Assembly: GCA_964035015.1 (NCBI GenBank)
Contig: OZ036004.1
Location: 15,311,419 to 15,375,418 of the forward strand
DNA: 64,000 bases
Direction of reading: 5' to 3'
Origin: Corallium rubrum
Taxonomy: Eukaryota > Cnidaria > Anthozoa > Scleralcyonacea > Coralliidae
Numbering within the stretch: the stretch's first letter is position 1; each line of letters starts with the position of its first letter. The translations under genes were made by a program, and so were the position numbers. Below, one piece after another: positions 41,840 to 50,287 of the stretch. Under the pieces are notes generated by a model. It was given only the letters and a program-made list of their open reading frames with translations, was not told the origin of the DNA and did not search any database.

Positions 41840-42193
41840 ATGACTGACAGCAAACCTGAGGTAATCTATAAGATGACTGACAGTAAAGACCCTAAGATAA
41901 CTACCGAGGTTAAGACTAAAGATCCCAAACGTGTTGAGGCAGGTAAGAGGTTGGCAGCAATCTCCAAAGCAGCAAAGGAAAAGAAGATGAAGGAAAGGAT
42001 AAAGATGGATGAGTCAGATTCCTCATGGTCATTACCTTCTAATGGATATATGTTAGGACTAGCAGGACTTCTGGTAGCGGGTGTGTCATTATACTTCACA
42101 TGGAAAAGTGATAGGAGGGAGGTAGCTGCTGCTGTTGTGGCTGACACAGCTGAGCCAGTTGCAAAGACCATGAGCAAGCTGGAGACATTGTAA
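41840..42193 (+). CDS. Small single-TM protein with Lys-rich N-terminus
   Basis: 117 residues. DPKRVEAGKRLAAISKAAKE precedes a membrane segment (YMLGLAGLLVAGVSLYFTW). The K(D/N)PKRV-A-GKR phrase is familiar to me from short proteins of cnidarian Polinton-type elements. The first codons are repeated: a near-identical phrase (MTDSK, EVIYKMTDSK) occurs twice at the N-terminus, giving two possible ATG starts. Role unknown. Confidence 0.65.
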   Translation: MTDSKPEVIYKMTDSKDPKITTEVKTKDPKRVEAGKRLAAISKAAKEKKMKERIKMDESDSSWSLPSNGYMLGLAGLLVAGVSLYFTWKSDRREVAAAVVADTAEPVAKTMSKLETL

Positions 42194-42211
42194 CTAAATA
42201 TCACTAGTAGT

Positions 42212-42445
42212 ATGTCGGCTCAGAGGAAGGAACTTATGAATGAAGGATTCGACGCTGTTTTAGTTACGGTGGGAGTTTTACTGTTTAGTATGGCTAGTAA
42301 GAAATTGCTGAGGGAGCCGCTAACATCGGCTGAGAGTATGAAGTCATATGTAAAGCTAGCAGTTGGTATCACAGCATCAACACTAACTGTAAAATACCTG
42401 CAGCAGAAGAAATACATACCTGAGGACCCCTTCAAGAATACCTAG
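42212..42445 (+). CDS. Small membrane protein
   Basis: 77 residues, ATG in context GTAGTATGTC. Two hydrophobic stretches (FDAVLVTVGVLLFSMA and YVKLAVGITASTLTVKYL) suggest a two-pass protein. Similar short proteins accompany the neighbouring gene types in cnidarian Polintons. No function assigned. Confidence 0.65.
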   Translation: MSAQRKELMNEGFDAVLVTVGVLLFSMASKKLLREPLTSAESMKSYVKLAVGITASTLTVKYLQQKKYIPEDPFKNT

Positions 42446-42453
42446 TTAACATT

Positions 42454-42879
42454 ATGGCAGGTGCATTAGCAGGTGGAGCTCTTCAGACAACATTCGCTGC
42501 ATTAAGTTTTGCTGGGGCAGGGTTCCTATTTAACAAGCTTAACCACACTGGATATGAGAAGGAAATTAAGAGACATAACCTAAGCATGGAAAAGCTGGCA
42601 GCAGCTAAGGAAGCATTTTACGAGAATGAGATAAGACATAAGGATAGGCTGGCTCAACTTAGAGCGGAGTTAAGTGATGCCAACGCCGACATAAATGCCA
42701 CTAACAGGGCCTTGGATAAGCTGAGAACATACACCTCAGATGGTATGACCTTCAGGGATGAACCTAAACTTGGGGACTTCTATAAACCTTCTAAGGAGAT
42801 GCAGAAGTACCAGGCAATGTTTGTTGCTATAGCAGGAGTCTCTGTGGGTTTCATAGCACATAGGGCAGGACTCATTTAA
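42454..42879 (+). CDS. Membrane protein with central coiled coil
   Basis: 141 residues. Hydrophobic N-terminus (GALQTTFAALSFAGAGFLF), then a charged helical coiled-coil region (KRHNLSMEKLAAAKEAFYEN, RLAQLRAELSDANADINATN), a PKLGDFYKPS segment and a C-terminal membrane segment (FVAIAGVSVGFIAHRAGL). The KRH-L..E-L-AA(K/R) and DFY-PS pattern recurs in unannotated proteins of cnidarian Polintons (recalled, not searched). Probably a structural or assembly factor. Confidence 0.65.
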   Translation: MAGALAGGALQTTFAALSFAGAGFLFNKLNHTGYEKEIKRHNLSMEKLAAAKEAFYENEIRHKDRLAQLRAELSDANADINATNRALDKLRTYTSDGMTFRDEPKLGDFYKPSKEMQKYQAMFVAIAGVSVGFIAHRAGLI

Positions 42880-42891
42880 AGATATATTCCT

Positions 42892-43416
42892 ATGCTATAT
42901 TATATGGGTAGAAGGGAAGACTATGTGGAGCGGAGATTTAGGAAAATCGATGAGATGTACACATGCGACTGTGGCGGTCAACGTATCAACTGTCATGGTT
43001 TTCCAACCTGTACGTCATGTGGCCTACAAGGGCCTTTCACAGTACCTGTACCAGAGTTGGATCTAATGTCATGGAGTAAGAGGAAGACTGTTCATAAGAG
43101 AAGTAAGTGGTTTGCTAGAAGGATAGCAGGAGTTGTTAATAGTTCTGATGAAAGAATGTTGACAGCTGATTTCATAAAGGTTGTGTCAGTTCTGATGAGA
43201 CTTAACCTGATAGGAAAAAATGTACGTAGGTATAACTACTATATAATAAGGTTGGCCAGTCGCAGAGGACTAACACTACTCACAGAAGTCAGTGACATGT
43301 GTGATGGATATAGTAAGAACATGTTTGATGATCGGTTGTTCGGATCTGTATATAGGGAGCTGGGTTGGGACATTGATTGCAGATGTCTTATGTTCCTGAA
43401 GTGGAAGGACACTTAA
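42892..43416 (+). CDS. Zinc-ribbon protein
   Basis: 174 residues, first ATG 42892 with another four codons later. A Cys cluster near residues 25-43 (CDCGGQRINCHGFPTCTSCG) forms a likely zinc ribbon, followed by a basic, aromatic region (SWSKRKTVHKRSKWFARRI). The layout of an N-terminal ribbon followed by a basic/aromatic region is reminiscent of the VLTF3-like late transcription factors of large and Polinton-like viruses, but the match is weak. A transcription-factor role is a hypothesis. Confidence 0.6.
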   Translation: MLYYMGRREDYVERRFRKIDEMYTCDCGGQRINCHGFPTCTSCGLQGPFTVPVPELDLMSWSKRKTVHKRSKWFARRIAGVVNSSDERMLTADFIKVVSVLMRLNLIGKNVRRYNYYIIRLASRRGLTLLTEVSDMCDGYSKNMFDDRLFGSVYRELGWDIDCRCLMFLKWKDT

Positions 43417-43441
43417 AGAAATAATTTTATACACCTAGTAT

Positions 43442-44197
43442 ATGGTCAGTCGCTATAGGAAAGTCGTTAGTGAGTTGGTCAGTTATATAGAGAAGTATCA
43501 TCCGGAGGTATTATTCACAGCAAGGTCTACGGACGGTAAAGGTCTTGGGTTACCCAACATCGTAATACTTGAGAGGAGGGGTGGTTACACGGGGTTATCA
43601 ATGTGGGTGACGTCAAAGATAACAGACTATAGGATGGATCAAATGGATAGGTTCGTGATGTCAGGACATGCTGTCAAAGTATCTGATGACTATGATGACC
43701 TACGCTCTGCCCTTACGTATTACCTGTCGTTATACCACCCGGGTGATTACGTGACGGATAGTAGACAGTTAGATCTTATAAAGGGCCTGAACCGTCTTGG
43801 TGTGATTAATCCCTTCGAAAAGCGTGAGAGGACACCATTAACCTACACTGATAGTGACACGCTATATGGCGTTGTAATGTTTGTTATGAAGGAATATAAG
43901 TATGCAGCTATAATGCCAACGTTTGGGTCCGAGTCTGGTCCAGACATTACCATATTCTCAAAGAACTTTAAATACAATGGGTTGGCGATATGGTTAAGTA
44001 AATCCCCAAAGTGTTACAGACTATCCAGTCTAAGCTACAGTCAGTTTAATCACCTACTTAATATGGCTAAAAGGCCGTACATGACCATAGCGTCCCTGGA
44101 CTATCAGGACATAACTGACATAATTGATCAGTATATGAGGGGGGAGTTTGATCATGGTGACCGCCTACCTAAGTTCTGCGAAGAGGACTGTCCATAA
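43442..44197 (+). CDS. Tandem degenerate VRR-NUC-like protein
   Basis: 251 residues, ATG just after CACCTAGTAT. Two halves align with each other and with the VRR-NUC domain of the next gene: first half VSELVSYIEKYHPEVLF ... LPNIVILERRGGYTGLSMWV, second half LYGVVMFVMKEYKYAAI ... GPDITIFSKNFKYNGLAIWL, each ending in a DY(D/Q)D-x-Y(Y/M) segment. The real nuclease has GQPDIII and GLAIELK; here the catalytic Glu-x-Lys is replaced by MWVTS and IWLSK. So both halves are likely inactive nuclease folds, perhaps DNA-binding or regulatory. Confidence 0.7.
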   Translation: MVSRYRKVVSELVSYIEKYHPEVLFTARSTDGKGLGLPNIVILERRGGYTGLSMWVTSKITDYRMDQMDRFVMSGHAVKVSDDYDDLRSALTYYLSLYHPGDYVTDSRQLDLIKGLNRLGVINPFEKRERTPLTYTDSDTLYGVVMFVMKEYKYAAIMPTFGSESGPDITIFSKNFKYNGLAIWLSKSPKCYRLSSLSYSQFNHLLNMAKRPYMTIASLDYQDITDIIDQYMRGEFDHGDRLPKFCEEDCP

Positions 44198-44202
44198 CCG
44201 AC

Positions 44203-44406
44203 CTACTTTCCTATATAGGGCCGGTACCTGGGTGAGTAAACCCGGGGTTTTTTATGTTTAGATTTTTTACGTCTTAGCCTTGTGTAAAGACTATTAAGAT
44301 CTATTAACTCTCTCATCATTCTATCTATTTCTCTGTCAGGTACCTTCCCCTCCGACTCACATATTTTATCAACCAGATTTCCTATATCGTGCTCTATGTC
44401 CTCCAT
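44203..44406 (-). CDS. Small antisense-oriented ORF upstream of the BRO/VRR-NUC gene
   Basis: 67 residues from ATG 44406. Starts MEDIEHDIGNLVDKI, continues with a Glu/Arg-rich helix and ends in a Lys/Arg-rich tail (RLRRKKSKHKKPRVYSPRY). It diverges from the gene at 44463 across 56 bp. A counterpart starting MEDVVFARILRI lies in the same position upstream of the polymerase gene, which supports both as real. Function unknown; the tail could bind nucleic acid. Confidence 0.55.
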   Translation of the reverse strand: MEDIEHDIGNLVDKICESEGKVPDREIDRMMRELIDLNSLYTRLRRKKSKHKKPRVYSPRYRPYIGK

Positions 44407-44462
44407 ATAGTCAATGTAGAAAATACATTCTTGCGATGCGTTTAAATATATAAACCTATAGT

Positions 44463-45638
44463 ATGCAGAGGACACTTAAAGGAATAACTCCAGATGCTAG
44501 TATGTCGAGTGTGTACAATTTTGATGGTGTAGATATCACAGTGCAAAAGGACGGTGATGAGATATGGTTCCGCGGAAAAGATGTTGCAGAGGCACTTGGG
44601 TACAAGAGACCTGGTAACGCAGTCCGGAAACATGTTGATGAGGATGACAGGAGAAAAGTGATGCAAACAATAACCAAAAATGACAGATTAGTCAAAAGTA
44701 TGTTTTATCAGATAAATGAGCCTGGAGTATATAGTCTGGTGTTCTCATCAAAATTACCATCAGCAAAGAGGTTCAGAAACTGGATGACCAAAAACGTTAT
44801 ACCATCTGCTGGACAGTGTAAATATATAGAACCACCATTACGCGGTGGAGTATTCAGGTTTGGTGACAAGTTAATTAGAACATATAAGGATGGTGATGAG
44901 ATATGGTTCCGCGGAAAAGATGTTGCAGAAGAGCTTGGTTATGAGAGGCCGGATAAGGCGATCCGTGATCACGTAAATAGTGGTGATATAGCCAACGCCC
45001 TAAAAAAAACCCAAAACAGTGCATTTTCAGGGCGTTGGATAAATGAGCCTGGGGTATACAGCCTGGTGTTCTCATCTAAACTACCCTCAGCAGAGAAGTT
45101 CAAGAACTGGGTGTTCAGAGATGTCCTACCGTCAATAAGGAAAACTGGTCAGTATATAGCACCTAGGCTTATCGGTAACCAGCTGTCACTGATGAATGAG
45201 AATGATTTGCATTACCAGGTGATTAGATATATAAGAAAGTACCATCCTAGCTCTGTGGTCATACCAGGTCTAGGTGAAAATCAGGACACTAATTGTAAGA
45301 GGATAACCAGCTGGAAGAAGGGGTATAGAGGTGGGCAACCTGATATCATTATAGGGAACCTGCATAAGACGTACTCTGGTCTAGCTATAGAGCTCAAGAC
45401 TCCGAACGGTACGGGGGTCCTTTCAGACAGGCAGAAGTCATTCATAGACAGCCTTGGAGATAATGGATATAGGACCCTAGTGTCATGCAATTATGATGAG
45501 ATACATAGATGTATTGATGAGTATATGACAGAGGTGAGAGTAAGGTGTGGGTACTGTGGTAGGAAGTTCCGTAATAAAGACACGCTTAGTAATCACTGCA
45601 AATACTTCCACAGGATCTCTTACACTTCAGAAACTTAA
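44463..45638 (+). CDS. BRO-N x2, VRR-NUC, C2H2 zinc-finger fusion protein
   Basis: 391 residues, ATG in CTATAGTATG. Residues about 17-118 and 130-229 are two BRO-N domains sharing GDEIWFRGKDVAE, INEPGVYSLVFSSKLPSA and a NW(M/V) motif. Residues about 246-355 form a VRR-NUC nuclease with GQPDIII (D294), IELK (E310, K312) and a Gln at 324, the expected active-site set. A C2H2 finger follows at 362-383 (CGYCGRKF ... HCKYFH). BRO-N domains bind DNA in large DNA viruses; VRR-NUC cuts structured DNA. A role in replication or recombination of the element is likely. Its last 53 bp overlap a minus-strand small ORF. Confidence 0.88.
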   Translation: MQRTLKGITPDASMSSVYNFDGVDITVQKDGDEIWFRGKDVAEALGYKRPGNAVRKHVDEDDRRKVMQTITKNDRLVKSMFYQINEPGVYSLVFSSKLPSAKRFRNWMTKNVIPSAGQCKYIEPPLRGGVFRFGDKLIRTYKDGDEIWFRGKDVAEELGYERPDKAIRDHVNSGDIANALKKTQNSAFSGRWINEPGVYSLVFSSKLPSAEKFKNWVFRDVLPSIRKTGQYIAPRLIGNQLSLMNENDLHYQVIRYIRKYHPSSVVIPGLGENQDTNCKRITSWKKGYRGGQPDIIIGNLHKTYSGLAIELKTPNGTGVLSDRQKSFIDSLGDNGYRTLVSCNYDEIHRCIDEYMTEVRVRCGYCGRKFRNKDTLSNHCKYFHRISYTSET

Positions 45639-45750
45639 TATACCTGTCCACCAGTTCCCTCTCCATCTCAATTAAATTAAAAACCTCATGTACTAGTTTT
45701 TCTACTTGCTTACGGATCCTTAAGATTCTAGCAAATACTACATCTTCCAT
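45586..45750 (-). CDS. Small antisense-oriented ORF upstream of the polymerase gene
   Basis: 54 codons from ATG 45750 (MEDVVFARILRIRKQVEKLV...), ending KCKRSCGSICSDY. It overlaps the 3' end of the BRO/VRR-NUC gene on the opposite strand and diverges from the polymerase start. It parallels the 67-residue ORF at 44203-44406 in position, orientation, first residues (MED) and helical make-up, although little exact identity remains. A degenerate paralogue is the simplest reading. Confidence 0.45.
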   Translation of the reverse strand: MEDVVFARILRIRKQVEKLVHEVFNLIEMERELVDRYIKFLKCKRSCGSICSDY

Positions 45751-45811
45751 ATAATAAGTATAGAAGATATAGTACGTTTAAATTATTTAATAAAAAATAT
45801 ACAGATATAGT
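45751..45811. promoter_or_regulatory. Duplicated AT-rich promoter cassette upstream of polB
   Basis: This spacer (GTACGTTTAAATTATTTAAT ... ATATAGTATG) resembles the spacer before the BRO/VRR-NUC gene (GCGATGCGTTTAAATATATA ... CTATAGTATG). The coding starts beyond are also alike (M-x-RTLK-x-ITPD-x-SMS in both). The CGTTTAAAT element and the TATAGTATG start context are candidate shared signals. Confidence 0.5.
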
Positions 45812-48800
45812 ATGTCGAGGACACTTAAAGAAATAACTCCAGACGTTAGTATGTCAAGAACGGTTAAGAAAATAAACCCACTTGAAGAGATATCATCAGA
45901 TGCTGATACGTTAGCGAGACGTAGACAGGATCTGCATAACGAGCTGGGAGTTGTGGAGGCTAGAAGGGCTCTTAAGGGTTATACTAGAGGTATGGAAATT
46001 AGTATTCTGGACAGAGGTGATCCTGAGTCTGAAATAGATCAGACAAGAAGCCTAGTATGCAGAGTGCTCGAAATTGAGATGGAGGATATTGGTGGAATAA
46101 AGTTTGCGGAAATGCTGAAGATAAAGTTGAAGAAGGAACAAAATAATGGCGATTTCCTTTTCAAGGATGTCTACTTTGGGAGTAAAGCCGCTGTCGCTAT
46201 AGATAGAAGTCACCTGGAGTCTCTAGCAGCAGTGGGAGGGAAGAACATGCTGAACCTATACGAGTCATGGACCTCTGAAGGTAGTGGCTGGGTCATAGAC
46301 AGCATCATGAGTCATTATCTTAATGTGGTAGCCTATAGGCCGTTACAAGGTAGTAGCTATGTAGAACTTCCTAAAGAGTTGAGGAACCCCGCAAAGGGGC
46401 TGATAAATATACAGAACAGTGACAATGAGTGTTTTAGATGGTGCCATATCAGGTACCTGAACCCGCAGAGTAAAGACCCTCAGAGAATAAAGAAAACTGA
46501 TAAAGCTCTGCTACCTACTCTGGACTACACTGGTGTGAAATTCCCAGTAGAAACAAGACAGTACAGTAAGATAGAGACGAAAAATAACATACGCATAAAT
46601 GTGTTTGGGTATGAGGGTGGGCAGACTTACCCAATATATGTGTCAAAGGAAAAGCATGAGAGCTGCATGAACCTACTGCTGATTGATAGGCATTATGTGC
46701 TAATGAAGGACTTTAATAAGTTCATGTACAACAAGACTAAGCATAAGGAGAGAAAACATTTCTGCATGCATTGCCTACAATGCTTCAGCTCAGGTGATAT
46801 ACTATCAGCCCATAGTGAGAACTGTATTGTGGTGAATGGCAAACAGGCTATAAAGATGCCTAAGGAGGGTGAGAACACACTCACATTCATCAACCACCGT
46901 AAGCAGCTTGAGGTACCTTTTGTTATATATGCTGACTTCGAAGCTTTGGTGATGCATAATAACACACCTAGTAAAGATGATAGTAAGTCCTACACACAAG
47001 AGTACCAGAAGCATGTAGACTGTGGGTTTTCATATAAGGTGGTATGCTGCGTTGACGATAGCTTTAGTAAACCGGTTAAGGTCTACAGAGGTGAGAAGGC
47101 GGTCTATAAGTTTATGAAAAAGATGCTGAAGGAAGTGGCCTACTGCCAGAGTGTCAAGGAGAAATTCTTCAACAAGGATATGACTATGACTAAGGATGAG
47201 ATGGATGAATATGAAAAATCAGTAGAGTGTCATATATGTAATAAAAGTTATGTAGACTCAGATGTTAGGGTCAGAGATCACTGCCACATAACTGGGAAAT
47301 ATAGGGGATCAGCCCATAGCAAATGTAATATGATTCACAGAATTACTGATAAAATACCAGTAATCTTTCATAATCTAAGGGGTTATGACAGCCACTTCAT
47401 AATGCAGGAAATAGGTAAATTCGGAATGGATATAAATGTGATACCTAACAACATGGAGAAGTATATGTCATTCATGCTGGGCCGACATCTAGTGTTCATA
47501 GATAGTCTCCAGTTCATGTCCAGTGCTCTAGGACGACTTGTTGACAACTTACCTAGGGACGCTTTCGTGATAACGTCTGAGGAGTTTAAGGGTAAGAAAT
47601 TTGATCTGATGACTCGCAAGGGAGTTTATCCATACGACTATATGAGCAGCTTTGAAAAGTTTGAGGACACCTGCTTACCAACTAAGGATGAGTTCTATAG
47701 CGCCCTGAATAATGAACACATTTCTGAGGATGACTATGCACATGCTCATAAGGTCTGGAGAACCTTCAGGTTGGGTAATATGGGAGAATACCATGACCTG
47801 TATATGAAGTCAGATGTGCTGCTGCTGGCTGATGTTTTTGAAAACTTTAGGAAGACCTGTCTGCAGTACTACAAGCTGGACCCATGTCACTACTTCTCCA
47901 GTCCCGGATTGTCCTGGGATGCGATGCTAAAAATGACTGGCGTGGAAATTGAACTGATGACTGACATAAATATGTTCCAGTTCATCGAAAAGGGTATGAG
48001 GGGCGGCACGTCATATATCGCTAACAGGTATGGGATGGCCAATAATAAGTATATGAAAAAATATGATGAGAAGATGCCTAGCAAGTGTCTTATGTACTTG
48101 GATGCTAACAACCTTTACGGATGGGCCATGAGTCAGTACCTACCGACTGGTGGGTTCAAGCGGCTTGACGCTGACACAGTGGACCTGAGTAAGTATGGTG
48201 ATGAGTCTGACCGCGGACTTATACTTGAGGTTGATCTGGAGTACCCGGACGAGCTGCATGAGAAACATAATGACTTTCCTCTAGCCCCCGAAAAGCTAAA
48301 AGTAAAATCGGATATGCTGTCAGACTATTGCCGAAACATAAAAGATAAGTATAACATCCACATAGGAACAGTACATAAACTAATCCCAAACCTGATGGAT
48401 AAAAGTAAGTACGTCCTACATTACAGGAACCTGAGGCTATACCTGGAGCTAGGGATGAAGCTTAAGAAAATACATAGGGCGTTGGAATTTGATCAGTCCC
48501 TGTGGTTAAAGCAGTATATTGACTACAACACCCAGAAGAGGGCCCATGCTAGGAATGCGTTCGAGAAAGACTTCTTCAAACTTATGAATAACAGCATCTT
48601 CGGCAAGACTATGGAAAACCTAAGGAAAAGGGTTGACGTTAGGCTTGTGACTAGTCCATATAAACTACTTAAACTGACTTCTAAGCCAACATTCGTAAGT
48701 AGTAAAATATTTAATGAGAACCTAGTTGCCGTGCATAAGATTAAAGAATGTTTAACACTTAACAGACCTGCCTTCGTTGGGATGTGTATACTTGACATGT

Positions 48801-49396
48801 CTAAGATCTTGATGTATGACTTTCACTACAGATACATAGGAAATCTATATGGTTCTAAGGCTAAGCTACTTTTTACTGACACTGATAGTCTACTATATGA
48901 GATATCTGCTGGGGATGTCTATAAGGACTTCCACTCTGACCGTGATAAGTTTGATAATAGCGACTACCCGGTGGACTCTGAATATCACTTCATAGAAAAC
49001 AAAAAAGTTATAGGTAAGATGAAGGATGAGGCAGCTGGAATACCCATCACTGAGTTCATAGGACTGAAGAGTAAAATGTACTCCTACATAAAAGACAATG
49101 ATAAAGGAGATAAGAAGGCTAAGGGAATTAAGAAGGTTGTTATAAGTAAGGACATAAAACATAACGACTATAAAGACACGCTACTGGGGCAAAAGCAGTT
49201 AAAACACAAAATGAAAACCATAAGAAGTGTCTACCATCAGCTGGGATCCTACGAAGTAAACAAAATCTCACTAAGTTGCTTTGACGATAAAAGGTATATA
49301 CTAAATGATGGTGTTAGTAGCTATGCCTATGGACATAATTTCATCAGGCCCTTGGACGAGTGGTTTTATAAAGGTGGTTGGGCGTTTTCTGAGTAG
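45812..49396 (+). CDS. Protein-primed family B DNA polymerase of the Polinton
   Basis: 1194 residues, ATG start. A long N-terminal region includes a zinc-finger-like cluster (HFCMHCLQCFSSGDILSAH, about 315-335). Exonuclease motifs: YADFEAL (~374), HNLRGYDSHF (~520), YHDLYMKSDVLLLAD (~660). Between Exo I and II an HNH/endonuclease VII-like module, VECHICNKSY ... VRDHCHITGKYRGSAHSKCN (~472-508). Polymerase motifs: A YLDANNLYG (~762), B KLMNNSIFGKT (~925), C FTDTDSL (~1020). All catalytic acids are present. It would replicate the element by terminal protein priming. The first 16 residues resemble those of the upstream gene. Full length and intact. Confidence 0.95.
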   Translation: MSRTLKEITPDVSMSRTVKKINPLEEISSDADTLARRRQDLHNELGVVEARRALKGYTRGMEISILDRGDPESEIDQTRSLVCRVLEIEMEDIGGIKFAEMLKIKLKKEQNNGDFLFKDVYFGSKAAVAIDRSHLESLAAVGGKNMLNLYESWTSEGSGWVIDSIMSHYLNVVAYRPLQGSSYVELPKELRNPAKGLINIQNSDNECFRWCHIRYLNPQSKDPQRIKKTDKALLPTLDYTGVKFPVETRQYSKIETKNNIRINVFGYEGGQTYPIYVSKEKHESCMNLLLIDRHYVLMKDFNKFMYNKTKHKERKHFCMHCLQCFSSGDILSAHSENCIVVNGKQAIKMPKEGENTLTFINHRKQLEVPFVIYADFEALVMHNNTPSKDDSKSYTQEYQKHVDCGFSYKVVCCVDDSFSKPVKVYRGEKAVYKFMKKMLKEVAYCQSVKEKFFNKDMTMTKDEMDEYEKSVECHICNKSYVDSDVRVRDHCHITGKYRGSAHSKCNMIHRITDKIPVIFHNLRGYDSHFIMQEIGKFGMDINVIPNNMEKYMSFMLGRHLVFIDSLQFMSSALGRLVDNLPRDAFVITSEEFKGKKFDLMTRKGVYPYDYMSSFEKFEDTCLPTKDEFYSALNNEHISEDDYAHAHKVWRTFRLGNMGEYHDLYMKSDVLLLADVFENFRKTCLQYYKLDPCHYFSSPGLSWDAMLKMTGVEIELMTDINMFQFIEKGMRGGTSYIANRYGMANNKYMKKYDEKMPSKCLMYLDANNLYGWAMSQYLPTGGFKRLDADTVDLSKYGDESDRGLILEVDLEYPDELHEKHNDFPLAPEKLKVKSDMLSDYCRNIKDKYNIHIGTVHKLIPNLMDKSKYVLHYRNLRLYLELGMKLKKIHRALEFDQSLWLKQYIDYNTQKRAHARNAFEKDFFKLMNNSIFGKTMENLRKRVDVRLVTSPYKLLKLTSKPTFVSSKIFNENLVAVHKIKECLTLNRPAFVGMCILDMSKILMYDFHYRYIGNLYGSKAKLLFTDTDSLLYEISAGDVYKDFHSDRDKFDNSDYPVDSEYHFIENKKVIGKMKDEAAGIPITEFIGLKSKMYSYIKDNDKGDKKAKGIKKVVISKDIKHNDYKDTLLGQKQLKHKMKTIRSVYHQLGSYEVNKISLSCFDDKRYILNDGVSSYAYGHNFIRPLDEWFYKGGWAFSE

Positions 49397-49426
49397 GATG
49401 TATAGGGCCACTTCACAAAATCTGAC

Positions 49427-50287
49427 TTGGAAGATCGGTGGCAACCGACTGGCCTGGTGAGTTGGGGGCAAAATAAACTGGCCCATTTGTTGGAAGGTTT
49501 TATCTGACTCACAATAGACTTTACACTGGTGACTCCTGGTATGATTGCGGACCAGCACCTCGCCTTCGGCTCGGTGCGGCCGCCTGGACTCCAGGTTGCC
49601 GCTGTTCGGAGCTGTTGTGTGGTGCTAGGTAAATGACCATACGGGTGACTTGACCTTGGTGACTCCAAGAAGTAAGGGGGCGTCCTTCTCAGCCTAAAGC
49701 TCTAGACCATCGCCAAACCACTTGGTCGCTGTTGTCTTTTCCACCGTACCTAATGTAAACTTTACGTGCATGGAAAAATAATTTCATATAGGTTGGGCCA
49801 TTTTCAATCCTAGGTTTTGGATTCCTGGTGGCAACCGACTGGTCTGGCGAGTTGGGGGTAAAAACAGATGGTCCATTAACTATAACCACCCGTATAGCCA
49901 AGCCGTGGTTCTTTGCCGTGGTTCCAGTGGTCGCGCTGACGGGGTAAGTGGGGCCAACCACTGGGGCCAACGGCTGGGACCAACGGCCGGGGCCAACGGT
50001 GAAAAGTGATGGTAGCGGTTACATACACTCGGAAGAAATGAGCTGGTATTCTCCAGGCTGTCGCCTGTCGCCAGCTCATAATTCTTCCTCGCCTACTGCG
50101 GATCTTACGAAAGGTGATGGTACCAACGGCAGGACCGGCGGGTCAACTTACAAAAAGCGATGCATGCGGCCAATTCCAAAACCCCCTGGGAGTGGACAAA
50201 AATCTCGTCTACGCCTTGAAGCGGAGAAGTATTCCTGCTGGTAGGGCCAAAATAAACTGCGCTGGTACCCCCATATCCTATACTACT
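49427..50287. repeat. Polinton right terminal inverted repeat (861 bp)
   Basis: Reverse complement of 31596-32456, ending ATACTACT at 50287. The inner similarity extends to about 49410. The polymerase stop codon is 30 bp inside. A GCCGTG duplication follows at 50288-50293. Confidence 0.95.

Larger units (their letters stand above)
31596..50287. mobile_element. Complete Polinton/Maverick (virus-like self-synthesising transposon), 18,692 bp
   Basis: Evidence: 861-bp terminal inverted repeats with two mismatches noted by eye, termini AG...CT, a perfect 6-bp duplication, and genes for protein-primed-type DNA polymerase B, rve integrase with chromodomain, packaging ATPase and a probable capsid protein. 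The leftward gene block (32676-39807) is mainly structural plus integrase; the rightward block (39877-49396) is membrane, accessory and replication genes. They diverge from a 69-bp spacer. Nearly identical repeats and open frames suggest recent insertion. It sits in an intron of PPIP5K. Confidence 0.96.
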
